DNA of 37,200 bases, taken from positions 1-37,200 of the forward strand of contig CAMWTV010000003.1 in the NCBI GenBank assembly GCA_947177215.1. Direction: 5' to 3'. Origin of the DNA: an uncultured Muribaculaceae bacterium. Its GTDB lineage: Bacteria; Bacteroidota; Bacteroidia; Bacteroidales; Muribaculaceae. Below, piece after piece: positions 1-9,031 of this stretch (position 1 is the first letter of the stretch; the number at the start of each line of letters is the position of its first letter). The translations under genes and the position numbers were made by a program. The notes beneath the pieces were generated by a model, which did not search any database, was not told the origin of the DNA, and saw nothing but the letters and a program-made list of their open reading frames with translations.

Positions 1-3000
1 GTATGCCCCTCGCTGTCGCGGATGGATATACCTCCCAGATCAATGAAGCCCGGACGGAAATGCACCGAGTCTGTAGCCGTGTAGAACGTATTGGTGAAAT
101 TGACCTTCAGCCTCAGATCGTGGGCATACACATCGCCTTCAAGATCGATATACTTGAATGTGCCGAACAGACGCGCCCAACCCGAGGCCTGCCCCGATAT
201 GTCGGAGGCGAAAGCCTCCATATATGGGCGCATGAAAGCCACATTGGCATGGTCGACTGTGAACGTGATGTCCAACGAGTCATTCAGCGGGTAGATTGCA
301 CCGTCGACAAACGATTTTCTTCCGTCAGCCTGGTCTATTGCCGCATCAAGGGTTATGCCGCGGCTCTCGGTGTCCCAACGGCTTTTAACCAGAGCGTTGC
401 CAAGCACCGTCTTGTTGTAACTTATAGATTTGACCGCCAGCCCCGGGGTCTCGATCACAGGCTCGTCTGACAGCAGCTGCGAGCCATAGAACGTTCCGGT
501 GGCATCGCCGCCTATCATAACCTTGTCGATGCCGAGCGATTCAAACAGATAATCAAGATTGAAATTACGCAGACTTATAGTGAGCAGATCGAAAGGCGAC
601 TGTGACACGCTCCCCTCTATTTTCACAAACTGATTGCTGCGGCTCACGTCGACCCCTTTCACAGCGATATGTCTGAGTCCGTCAAGACTCACTGTCGCCG
701 GATGCACATTCCATGTCGAATCGTTGAAAGTCAGCTCGCCCGGATGAAGTTCTATCTCCGTGTGAAGCTCTTCGTCTTCATCGCGGCTGAAACGTGTAGT
801 GGCTCCGACGTTACCGTTATAAGCCTTTTCACGCGCTATGTTCCACTCTATGCCTGTGTTGAACATGTCCTCTTTCCCGGTGGCCTGCAACATCAGCGAC
901 AGAGGGCCGTTTTTAGTGGGTGCCACCGTGGATATGTCGAGCGAGGCATCACCGCTATCGCCGTTCAGATAAGCTGAAAACCGCGTATCCTCGATCAGTT
1001 TCGAGCCATTGCGCAGAAACGGTGCCGACAGATTCAGGGCCATCTCGTTTTCCGGCTCGCACACGGCTCCGTTAACCGTTACCGGATAGACCACACTGAC
1101 CGGAAGATTGAAAAAATATGCCGGCGACTCTGTGTCCTTGATCCTGAGACTGAATGTAAAGTCATTGAGGCCGTTCTCTCCGCGGCGATCAGGAGCGGCG
1201 ACCAGTGTGGGAAACACTTTCGACGCCATCTCCCTTACAAGCAACGGCAATGTTTTGAAATCGTAATCGCCTGTCAGCTCCCCGTCGATATAATCGCTTG
1301 CAAGCTTTATATGCCGGCCGGCCGAAGTCATAGCAAGGCTGCGCAAGGCGATACCGCCTCCGTCGGGAGTGTCAAGTTTCCAGTCAGAAAGGCCAGCATG
1401 TCCGTCCATATGACCGAAATCGCTGCCTGTGAGGTCAATATTCACATTTCCAGATATGACCGACCCCGGGAATTTGTGCCACAGATTCAGATTCGACGGA
1501 ATGAAGCGTTCCACCGTGCCGTCGACAACAATCCGCTTTTCTGCGGCGGCGTCAAGCGAGTACACACCCGACAGAGCAAACGCCACATCAGGATTGTCGA
1601 TCGAAGTTGCGGCGGTCAGCAGCCCGTTTTCAAGCTCGGCATGCGCTTTGGCTGCAGTATAAAGCGACCCCTTCAGCATCAGGCGGTCAATCTCGACATC
1701 GGCACTCCCGCTCCAAGCCCTGCCATTACGCGATATTCTGGCTTCAATATCGCCGGTCACTCCACCAACGGCGTCAGATCCTGTTACAGCCGCAATATCC
1801 ACAAAATCCTCGGTGGCGAATATCAGGTCGGATGTAAAACGTGAAGTCGACACAAAGTCTCCGTCGGCCACAAAGTCAACCGATCCGGGTTTCGTGTGCA
1901 ACGCGGCGTCAACCGAATATTTCCGTCCGTCAAGATTACCGCTGGCATTAAGCTCAATCCGTCCCAGCCTGCCGATCATCCTTACAACATCCGGCTTTAT
2001 ACGGGCTGTCGACGAGATTATTTTCGCTACCTCGGGCGCTGAAGCTTTCACCGACAGCTCTTCAACACTGAGCTTTCGCTCATCCCGGTCGATTCCGGCG
2101 GCCCTTCCTGCAAAAGCCACGGCCACTCCGTCGCCATAGGTAAGAGCCACATCAGCCTCCACATTCGTCAGATTCCCGTTCACCCTGAATCTATCGAAGC
2201 CTATGCGACGGTCGAACTTGCCGAGCAAAGGCACCAACGAAGCGAAATCGGCCGGAGTAACATAGCTATCAGGCTTCATGACAAAGGCAACATCGCCTCT
2301 GCGCAGCGATTCACCTACTGAATTTATCCCTTCGAGCGGAATTGTAACGTTTTCGGGCATTATGGCCGACTGCGGCAGAATCAACGACAGATTCCTGACA
2401 GTCAGGCTGTCGGAGCATATGGCAACATCACCGACCAGATTCTCAAGCACAAAGCCCCCACGCTCGCGGAAACCCATTCGCTTGATGCTCACCGCGAAGT
2501 CATCGTTTTTCAGGCGCGGAAGCCTCATGTCGGCCCTGAGATTGCTCACCCCTACATGACAGGGGTCGAATCCCTCTTTCACCGGCGCGTTTCTGACATC
2601 ATAGCTCACCGACGACCGGCGCAGCATCACCGTGTTGATCCTCAGGTCGAACCGCGAAGGGGGCCTGTTTTTTTCTTTCGGTGCCAGAGCGTCGATCAGC
2701 GGCTGGATATTCAGCGGCGCAGATGCAGAATCGCGCCACAGACGCGCACGCATGCCGTTGAGTTCAACATAATCGACCGTGACAGGCCCTCCGCCCACCA
2801 GACTGAAAAGCCTTATGCCTGCGCCGAGACGCCTGACGGCCAACGCAGTGTCGCCGGGGGCGGTCTCCACAGTCACATTGCGCAGAATTACACGGTTAAA
2901 CGGAACAATGCCCAGATCGCCCACAGAAACCTTGCAGTCAAGCAGATCGGACAGTTCGGTCTCGCACACGGAAGCGATCTGCCGCTGCACTCCAGGCACC

Positions 3001-3092
3001 GACAGAGCCACAAAAAGCACTCCCGGCACCAGCACCAGAAGGCATATGGCCGATACCAGGATAAAACGCAGAATGCGATAAACCGTTTTCAC
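1..3092 (-). CDS. AsmA/TamB-like inner-membrane-anchored envelope protein (C-terminus runs off the window)
   Basis: Reverse strand open from a GTG at 3092 (MKTVYRILRFILVSAICLLVLVPGVLFVALSVPGVQRQIASVCETELSDLLDCKVSVGDLGIVPFNRVILRNV...). The same frame is still open at the left edge (...FRPGFIDLGGISIRDSEGHT). N-terminal TM followed by repetitive beta-rich sequence. Not in the supplied ORF track, probably because of the GTG start and edge truncation. Confidence 0.8.
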   Translation of the reverse strand, partial: MKTVYRILRFILVSAICLLVLVPGVLFVALSVPGVQRQIASVCETELSDLLDCKVSVGDLGIVPFNRVILRNVTVETAPGDTALAVRRLGAGIRLFSLVGGGPVTVDYVELNGMRARLWRDSASAPLNIQPLIDALAPKEKNRPPSRFDLRINTVMLRRSSVSYDVRNAPVKEGFDPCHVGVSNLRADMRLPRLKNDDFAVSIKRMGFRERGGFVLENLVGDVAICSDSLTVRNLSLILPQSAIMPENVTIPLEGINSVGESLRRGDVAFVMKPDSYVTPADFASLVPLLGKFDRRIGFDRFRVNGNLTNVEADVALTYGDGVAVAFAGRAAGIDRDERKLSVEELSVKASAPEVAKIISSTARIKPDVVRMIGRLGRIELNASGNLDGRKYSVDAALHTKPGSVDFVADGDFVSTSRFTSDLIFATEDFVDIAAVTGSDAVGGVTGDIEARISRNGRAWSGSADVEIDRLMLKGSLYTAAKAHAELENGLLTAATSIDNPDVAFALSGVYSLDAAAEKRIVVDGTVERFIPSNLNLWHKFPGSVISGNVNIDLTGSDFGHMDGHAGLSDWKLDTPDGGGIALRSLAMTSAGRHIKLASDYIDGELTGDYDFKTLPLLVREMASKVFPTLVAAPDRRGENGLNDFTFSLRIKDTESPAYFFNLPVSVVYPVTVNGAVCEPENEMALNLSAPFLRNGSKLIEDTRFSAYLNGDSGDASLDISTVAPTKNGPLSLMLQATGKEDMFNTGIEWNIAREKAYNGNVGATTRFSRDEDEELHTEIELHPGELTFNDSTWNVHPATVSLDGLRHIAVKGVDVSRSNQFVKIEGSVSQSPFDLLTISLRNFNLDYLFESLGIDKVMIGGDATGTFYGSQLLSDEPVIETPGLAVKSISYNKTVLGNALVKSRWDTESRGITLDAAIDQADGRKSFVDGAIYPLNDSLDITFTVDHANVAFMRPYMEAFASDISGQASGWARLFGTFKYIDLEGDVYAHDLRLKVNFTNTFYTATDSVHFRPGFIDLGGISIRDSEGH

Positions 3093-3143
3093 AATGCGAA
3101 GATAGCTATTTTTATTTTTTCCATGAAAAGTTTGCAACACTTC

Positions 3144-3176
3144 TTTGGTTTATGTTTGGCAGAATATGTACCTTTG
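3144..3176 (+). promoter_or_regulatory. Bacteroidota-type promoter for the OMP gene (TTTG-N21-TACCTTTG)
   Basis: TTTG at 3144-3147, 21-nt spacer, TACCTTTG at 3169-3176, upstream of ATG 3258. Confidence 0.6.
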
Positions 3177-3257
3177 TTCCATTCTCACCTCTTTCCGGAA
3201 ACAATATACCCCTGCCGGGTGTTACCATCGGTAAACAAAGAAGAAGAGACTCTATAA

Positions 3258-3767
3258 ATGAACATCAGAAAGTGCATCACAGCTCTTGCCATCGCAGGCG
3301 TCGCGGTCTGTGGATCGGCTCAGGAGAGCAATCATGAAAAAACAGTAGGCCTGACAGCCGGTTACGTAGGCCACAACAACTCGGGACTGGCGGGAATTGA
3401 ATTCACCTACCGCTTCTCGAGTCATTTCAGGCTCGCCCCGCAGGCGCTCTATGCCTTCCGTCATCATGAAGAGGATGCACTGATTATAAATATCAACGCC
3501 CAGGTACCCTTCTCGCTTGGAGGCAGCTGGGAAATATATCCTCTGGCAGGTATCAACTACACCAGCTGGAACTTTCACGGCAGCAGGCTGGAAGCCCGCG
3601 ATGATGCCGATGTAACATCACGCATCAGCCGCTTCGGACTAAATGCCGGAGGGGGCATCGGCCTGACTCTTTCGCCGACACTGCGCATAGGCGCCGAAGC
3701 CCAGTGGGCGTTTGTAAAAGGCTATCGAAGCGGCAATGTGCTGGCTAAGATCGCATATATTTTCTGA
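3258..3767 (+). CDS. Small outer-membrane beta-barrel protein
   Basis: Signal peptide, alternating beta-strand pattern, C-terminal aromatic (AKIAYIF). Confidence 0.75.
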   Translation: MNIRKCITALAIAGVAVCGSAQESNHEKTVGLTAGYVGHNNSGLAGIEFTYRFSSHFRLAPQALYAFRHHEEDALIININAQVPFSLGGSWEIYPLAGINYTSWNFHGSRLEARDDADVTSRISRFGLNAGGGIGLTLSPTLRIGAEAQWAFVKGYRSGNVLAKIAYIF

Positions 3768-3790
3768 CAACAAACTAAAACTCGAACAAT

Positions 3791-4312
3791 ATGCTTAACA
3801 AAGAAGTGGAAAACGCGCTAAACGCGCAGATCAATGCCGAATTCTGGTCGGCATATCTTTACCTGTCAATGTCGATGCACTTTGCAAACAAAGGTTTCAA
3901 CGGCATTGCCAACTGGTTCAGAATCCAGTTCAAAGAGGAGCAGGACCACGCTACAATCCTCATGAACTATGTAAACTCACGCGACGGCAAAGTGGTGCTC
4001 GCACCCATTGCCGAAGTCCCCACCGAATGGTGCTGTCCTCTTGAAGCGTTCAAAGCCACTCTGGCTCATGAACAGAAAGTAACAGCCCTGATCAACGATC
4101 TCTACACCATCGCGGTCGAAGCCAAAGACTATGCCACACAGAACTCCCTGCAATGGTTTATCAACGAGCAGGTTGAGGAAGAGGAGACCGCACGCGGATA
4201 TATCGACACTCTCGAAAAGATCGGTGACAACGGTTATGGCCTCTATATGTTCGACAAAGAGCTGGCCGCCAGAACCTACTCCGTTCCGTCTCCGCTGGCC
4301 TCGGCCGAATAA
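3791..4312 (+). CDS. ftnA: Ferritin
   Basis: MLNKEVENALNAQINAEFWSAYLYLSMSMHFANKGFNGIANWFRIQFKEEQDHA... typical bacterial non-heme ferritin. Confidence 0.95.
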   Translation: MLNKEVENALNAQINAEFWSAYLYLSMSMHFANKGFNGIANWFRIQFKEEQDHATILMNYVNSRDGKVVLAPIAEVPTEWCCPLEAFKATLAHEQKVTALINDLYTIAVEAKDYATQNSLQWFINEQVEEEETARGYIDTLEKIGDNGYGLYMFDKELAARTYSVPSPLASAE

Positions 4313-4346
4313 TCCTTGATTCCACCGCCGAAGCGACATTCAACTC

Positions 4347-4409
4347 CATATCGGGCTGCACTCAGGAAGTATCTCACGGAAACTTTACGGGTGCAGTCCG
4401 ATTCATATG
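4347..4409. repeat. Imperfect inverted repeat in the ferritin downstream intergenic region
   Basis: CATAT..ATCGGGCTGCAC (4350-4361) versus GTGCAGTCCGAT (4391-4402)..ATATG; 11 of 12 complementary with one G-U. Confidence 0.6.
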
Positions 4410-4529
4410 AGTACCCCTCCGTGGCGTTCATACGACAGCCCGATGCCGGCCGGAATCTTTTTGCCTCCGGCAATGAACAAATTCCATACCGGCGCGGTTA
4501 TATTTTCAAAGCGTCGCAACTATTGATTT

Positions 4530-5756
4530 ATGAAAGGGATATTAAGAATTTTAATGGTGATAGCAGTTATTTATCCTCCGGGTGCTCACGCCCGGAGGAT
4601 AGCTGTTTCTACCCCGACGGCCAGCGCACAGAAAATAACATCGACTGAAGATCTGGCCGATGCGCTTGAACAACTCACCCCATTCACAGCCGATGTGAGA
4701 TTCGAGGTAGCCATGCCCATGGCAACCGACGATGTTGTCTACAACCTGCGGTTGTCGTCGGTCAGCGAACCTGCCGACACGCTTGCCTACATGAGATATC
4801 TCATAAACTGGCAACTACCGCGCGAAGAGACTGTGGCAGAAGGCTTTCTGGCCTATTTCGACGGTCATCATTACCGATACCGCGACAACCGGCTTCAGGA
4901 ATATCATTTTCTCTGGGACTCGGTGCCGTTTCTCACCGGGCGCGGCGGAGTGCAACGCAACGGCCAGTTTGTCGACCTGCTTCCGCGGTCGATCGCCTCG
5001 GAACTACGCGCCATGCTCACCGACAGCACATTCGCGGTCACATTCATTCCCGACACAACTGTCAACGGGCAACATGTGGCTCTCGTCACGGCCACACAGA
5101 ACGCCGGCGGATTCACCGGACGCAACTACCGCCTTGCGGTTGACCCCGCAACCGGTCTTCCACTCTCGGTAAGCAACGAATATAATCCGGGGCAGGTAAG
5201 CGAACAGGGCGTAGAGGTAACATACAGCTACGGAAACGAGGAAAGCCCTCTCCCCCCTTCATCAGAATCAGAACTGATTGCCATCTATCCCGAAGCATTC
5301 GAGAAATTCCGTGAAAGCAACTACCGCATAGAAAACCTGCGCGGTCTCGATCTGCCTCCGTTCTCGCTTCCGACCCTTACATCAGAGCGCTATACACGCC
5401 ACAAGGGGGATCCGTTCAAGGCTCCGGTAATACTCGCCATAATCGATCCGGAGGTTGAAAGCGCCGCAGCAACAGTGGCCGCCCTGCGCAAAAGCGTGGC
5501 CGCCCTCCCCTGCCAGACCGACCTGATAATGGCCTTTATGGGGAGCGACATCGACCGTATAGAGAGTGTGGCCGGCACCGCGGCTATGGGCGAGACTATG
5601 CTCATCTCGGCAAAATCGCTCGCACGCGACTGCGGCACATCGGTTTATCCTACAATACTGGTGGTGGGACGCGACGGAAAAGTTGAGAATGTAATCCTCG
5701 GATTCAACAACTCACTGACCGACGATGTTATTCAGTCGATAGCAATTATGAACTAA
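4530..5756 (+). CDS. Exported protein with a C-terminal thioredoxin-like fold lacking CxxC
   Basis: Signal peptide; C-terminal (AAATVAALRKSVAALPCQTDLIMAFMGSD...CGTSVYPTILVVGRDGKVENVILGF) has a thioredoxin-like cis-Pro region but no CxxC. Confidence 0.65.
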   Translation: MKGILRILMVIAVIYPPGAHARRIAVSTPTASAQKITSTEDLADALEQLTPFTADVRFEVAMPMATDDVVYNLRLSSVSEPADTLAYMRYLINWQLPREETVAEGFLAYFDGHHYRYRDNRLQEYHFLWDSVPFLTGRGGVQRNGQFVDLLPRSIASELRAMLTDSTFAVTFIPDTTVNGQHVALVTATQNAGGFTGRNYRLAVDPATGLPLSVSNEYNPGQVSEQGVEVTYSYGNEESPLPPSSESELIAIYPEAFEKFRESNYRIENLRGLDLPPFSLPTLTSERYTRHKGDPFKAPVILAIIDPEVESAAATVAALRKSVAALPCQTDLIMAFMGSDIDRIESVAGTAAMGETMLISAKSLARDCGTSVYPTILVVGRDGKVENVILGFNNSLTDDVIQSIAIMN

Positions 5757-5764
5757 CAAAGATT

Positions 5765-6280
5765 ATGCCCACAATGGAAACAATCTATTTCAAAACCGCT
5801 CCATGCCACACCTACGGCACTGTGCCCCGGGTTGGCGCCAAAGCCCCTGATTTCACGTTGGTCACCCCCGAACTCAAAGAGATACATCTGTCTGATTTCG
5901 CAGGCAAGCGGGTTGTGCTCAATGTGTTTCCGAGCCTTGACACACCGGTGTGCGCCGCCAGCGTGCGCCGCTTCAACCAGGAGGCCTCACAGCTTGAAAA
6001 CACCGTAGTTCTCTGCGTGTCGATGGATCTCCCCTTCGCAGCAGGCCGGTTCTGCGAGCTCGAAGGGCTGAAAGATGTGATTCCGGCATCAGCATTCCGT
6101 TCGCCTGTGTTCGCCGAGAAATATGGTCTCCGCATAGTCGACGGCCCTCTGAACGGCCTGCTTGCACGTGCAGTGCTTGTTGTTGACACCGACGGAAAGA
6201 TTATCTACCGTGACCTCGTTGAGGAAATCACTGAAGAACCACACTACAAAGAAGCGATCGAAGTGCTGAAAAAGCAATGA
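5765..6280 (+). CDS. tpx: Thiol peroxidase (Tpx family)
   Basis: VVLNVFPSLDTPVCAASVRRFNQEA...DLPFAAGRFCELEGLKDV. ATG at 5774 is an alternative start. Confidence 0.93.
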   Translation: MPTMETIYFKTAPCHTYGTVPRVGAKAPDFTLVTPELKEIHLSDFAGKRVVLNVFPSLDTPVCAASVRRFNQEASQLENTVVLCVSMDLPFAAGRFCELEGLKDVIPASAFRSPVFAEKYGLRIVDGPLNGLLARAVLVVDTDGKIIYRDLVEEITEEPHYKEAIEVLKKQ

Positions 6281-6311
6281 TCCCTGTTCAGCGACAATTG
6301 TGCCGATAACA

Positions 6312-6360
6312 CCGGCGGCGCCGTGTGACTGCATCAAAACGCATCACTCAGCGCCGCCGG
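6312..6360. terminator. Candidate bidirectional terminator between tpx and the ThrE-like small subunit
   Basis: Perfect 10-bp arms CCGGCGGCGC (6312-6321) / GCGCCGCCGG (6351-6360) between convergent genes. Confidence 0.5.
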
Positions 6361-6406
6361 CCTATATTGCAACCGCTCCGCTCAACCTGCCGCCAAAAGC
6401 TAAATA

Positions 6407-6895
6407 TCAGTCGTGCAGGGTGCGGGTGGCCCGGAATGATATTTTTTTCATGAGAAAGATGGGCACTACGGCACCTACCGCCATGGCCAGAAGGATGAAG
6501 AAACATGTCAGGCCGTTGCTGGCAAACAGATAGAAGTAGCGTGAAAAGGCCGCTTCGGAATTGTTGTATATGCACATGATCATCCCACCTACCGCCTTAT
6601 AGGCATATATGCCGGGAATCATAGGGAGCAACGCCGGGAACAGGCATGTCTCGGCAGGCACCTTCACTCGTGGCGAGAACAGCACGGCAAGCACCCCGAC
6701 AAGCAGCGAAGCCATGGCTGTGGCCACCACAATGTGTATCCCCGCCGGATTCATCAGCACGAAACGGAATGAATGACCGGCAGCGGCAATAAGTGCGCAG
6801 TAAAGATAAGCCTGTCTGGGTGGATTGCTTATAGCAGCGAAACCTGTGGCGGCTACAGCTGCAAAGGCAGCGTCCTGTATGAATTCAGCCAACAT
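6407..6895 (-). CDS. Threonine/serine exporter, small (ThrE_2-like) subunit
   Basis: Multi-TM; LFPALLPMIPGIYAYKAVGGMIMC typical of the second ThrE half; adjacent to the first half. Confidence 0.8.
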   Translation of the reverse strand: MLAEFIQDAAFAAVAATGFAAISNPPRQAYLYCALIAAAGHSFRFVLMNPAGIHIVVATAMASLLVGVLAVLFSPRVKVPAETCLFPALLPMIPGIYAYKAVGGMIMCIYNNSEAAFSRYFYLFASNGLTCFFILLAMAVGAVVPIFLMKKISFRATRTLHD

Positions 6896-6954
6896 AAAAT
6901 TCTGTGTATAAAAAAGTCGTTAATTATCAGCCGCGTCACAGATGCGGCATCCGG

Positions 6955-7764
6955 TCAGAACATCCCTACGTTCATCAAAAGCATGCCGGCACAGAGGCCT
7001 ATCGACAGGCAGCATGTTATGACCACGGCATTCATGGCACGCCCGAAGGCGCATATGTAATGACGGTCGAGCATGTCGCAGAATGAATTGATGTAAGGTA
7101 TGCCCGGCACAAGATAGAGCACACTTGTGCCGATAGCAATCTCGGGAGTACGGCCCAAAGAAAACAGACCGTCGGCAGCGGCAAGCACCGCCGAGACAAA
7201 AGAGCATGCAATGACCACCAGACGGGAGTCGACATGTTTTTCGGTAAGAGTCTGCTTCAACGCAAACCCGGCCGCAGTGGCAATGAAAACCACCGCCATA
7301 GCCATCATGTCGCCACCGAACAGGCGGCAGAACGACGCGTTTGCAATGGCAACCAGCATCAACACCGCCCAGCCTGACGACAAAGGAGTGTCGATTATCC
7401 GGCAGAAACGTTTCTGAGCTTCGCGGAAATCGACTTCACCGTCGGCCATATCCCAGCTCAAAGTGCTCAGACGGGTATTGATCGCAAAACTCACGGGGCG
7501 CTCCAGAATCGGAGCGACCGATGTGAAACACTGCCTGCCGCATCTGTCCATGACTGTGATATGAAGATGGCGCGGAAGCACCGACATCTCTACCGTCATT
7601 CCCAGCGAGGCTGCGATACGCTTTACATTCTTCTCAAGCCTTATACAGGTGGCGCCGCTGCTGAACAGCCATCCTGAGTATTCGGCAAGAAAAGCACATA
7701 CCTCTTTGGCCTTCGGACGGCTTTCAGGCGCTGACACACGTATGTCATTCATCTCCTTCGGCAT
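6955..7764 (-). CDS. Threonine/serine exporter ThrE-like (DUF1212) subunit
   Basis: CAFLAEYSGWLFSSGATCIRLEKNVKRIAASLG...VLYLVPGIPYINSFCDML. Confidence 0.85.
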   Translation of the reverse strand: MPKEMNDIRVSAPESRPKAKEVCAFLAEYSGWLFSSGATCIRLEKNVKRIAASLGMTVEMSVLPRHLHITVMDRCGRQCFTSVAPILERPVSFAINTRLSTLSWDMADGEVDFREAQKRFCRIIDTPLSSGWAVLMLVAIANASFCRLFGGDMMAMAVVFIATAAGFALKQTLTEKHVDSRLVVIACSFVSAVLAAADGLFSLGRTPEIAIGTSVLYLVPGIPYINSFCDMLDRHYICAFGRAMNAVVITCCLSIGLCAGMLLMNVGMF

Positions 7765-7963
7765 AACCCTCTTTTATCTGCGGATCACCGGGAATGAATA
7801 GTTCCTCGCTTTCGCTGCCAACCTCGATTATTCTGTTGCGATGCAGCCGGGAACGGCTTTCATGACGGTGATGATGTGCGGTAAATCCGTGGTAGAGCCT
7901 GACACAGATAATCAGAACCGACACAGCTGCTATGCAGCACCATGTAATTAACGGAATATTCAT
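7745..7963 (-). CDS. Small single-TM protein overlapping the ThrE-like gene
   Basis: 72-aa ORF with one TM and a His-rich segment; its 3' end overlaps the start of 6955..7764 by 20 nt. Confidence 0.5.
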   Translation of the reverse strand: MNIPLITWCCIAAVSVLIICVRLYHGFTAHHHRHESRSRLHRNRIIEVGSESEELFIPGDPQIKEGYAEGDE

Positions 7964-8130
7964 AATTTCAACGCTTTAAAGATTACTGCCGTTTTTTTGG
8001 CAGCCATTTCATGCAAAAGTTTCAACCGAATCCGCAATTTAAACACTATATCCGGCAAGATTGTTGTAACTTTGCAGTCCGCAAAAGGGTAATACGCCCC
8101 TGACAACCACAAAACAAAACTACAAAGACG

Positions 8131-8916
8131 ATGAATATGAAACGAAATTTAAGTTACACACTTTTAGGTGTTGCAGGAATAATCATGACAGCCTGCGGCA
8201 CATCACGCCAGACAACAGAGGCCGATCTCAGCGGTGAATGGAATGTAATCGCCGTTGACGGCAGCAAGATAAACATCGGAGAAGGGAGCGAGCAGCCGTA
8301 TATCGCGTTCGACACCGCCAACGGCAGAATATCCGGTTCGGCAGGGTGCAACCGCATGACCGGAGTGTTCGACACCACCGCAACAGCCAACGGCCATCTC
8401 GATATGTCGAAGATAGCCACCACACGCATGATGTGTCCCGACATGCAGCTTGAACAGAGCATACTTCAGGCCTGCGGCGCCGTAAGCACATTCAAGGTCG
8501 AGAAAAACGGCGATCTGGCTCTCTGCAATGCCGACGGCAAGACGGTTCTCACACTTGCAAAACGTGAGGCGGAAGTGTCGGTCAAAGCCCTCGCAGGCAA
8601 ATGGACTATCGTCGAAGTCAACGGAACCGAGGTTACAAACACCGCGGAAGAACCTAATACCATGACATTCGACATGACCGACAACAGTTTCAGCTGCCAG
8701 ACAAACTGCAACACAATCAACGGTTCATTCTCAGGCAAATATATCGACATCCGTTTCAATCCGGGAATGATGACACGGATGGCCTGCCCTGACACCTCGG
8801 TCGAGGACGGTCTGACCAAGGTGCTCCCCGAAATCACTTTCATGGGGCAGCTTGCCAGCGGCAACATAGGCTTCTACAACGCCGCAAACGATCTGGTGCT
8901 CATTCTTGCCCGATAA
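8131..8916 (+). CDS. Lipoprotein with two tandem META (HslJ-like) domains
   Basis: Lipobox (GIIMTACG); two copies of the NxxxGxF...TRMxCPD pattern (TRMMCPDMQLE, TRMACPDTSVE). Confidence 0.88.
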   Translation: MNMKRNLSYTLLGVAGIIMTACGTSRQTTEADLSGEWNVIAVDGSKINIGEGSEQPYIAFDTANGRISGSAGCNRMTGVFDTTATANGHLDMSKIATTRMMCPDMQLEQSILQACGAVSTFKVEKNGDLALCNADGKTVLTLAKREAEVSVKALAGKWTIVEVNGTEVTNTAEEPNTMTFDMTDNSFSCQTNCNTINGSFSGKYIDIRFNPGMMTRMACPDTSVEDGLTKVLPEITFMGQLASGNIGFYNAANDLVLILAR

Positions 8917-8938
8917 ACTCACACAATACACTTTTAAC

Positions 8939-8975
8939 GAGGCCCTGTGTCAGCATTTGCCGGCACAGGGCCTTG
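8939..8975 (+). terminator. Hairpin terminator (family copy T1)
   Basis: GGCCCTGTG ... CACAGGGCC after the META gene stop. Confidence 0.6.
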
Positions 8976-9031
8976 ATTCTTGCGGCGGAATCATTATCTT
9001 TGCATCAGCAATAAGTGAAAAATATCTTGCC

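Noticed and set aside
2556-3257. 233-aa plus-strand ORF and other plus-strand ORFs in 3..3337
   Set aside because: Antisense to the AsmA/TamB-like gene, whose frame is open from 3092 to the window edge with a TM start.
4316-4648. 110-aa plus-strand ORF after ferritin
   Set aside because: No recognisable domain and overlaps the start of a better-supported exported protein; the region is better explained as structured intergenic DNA.
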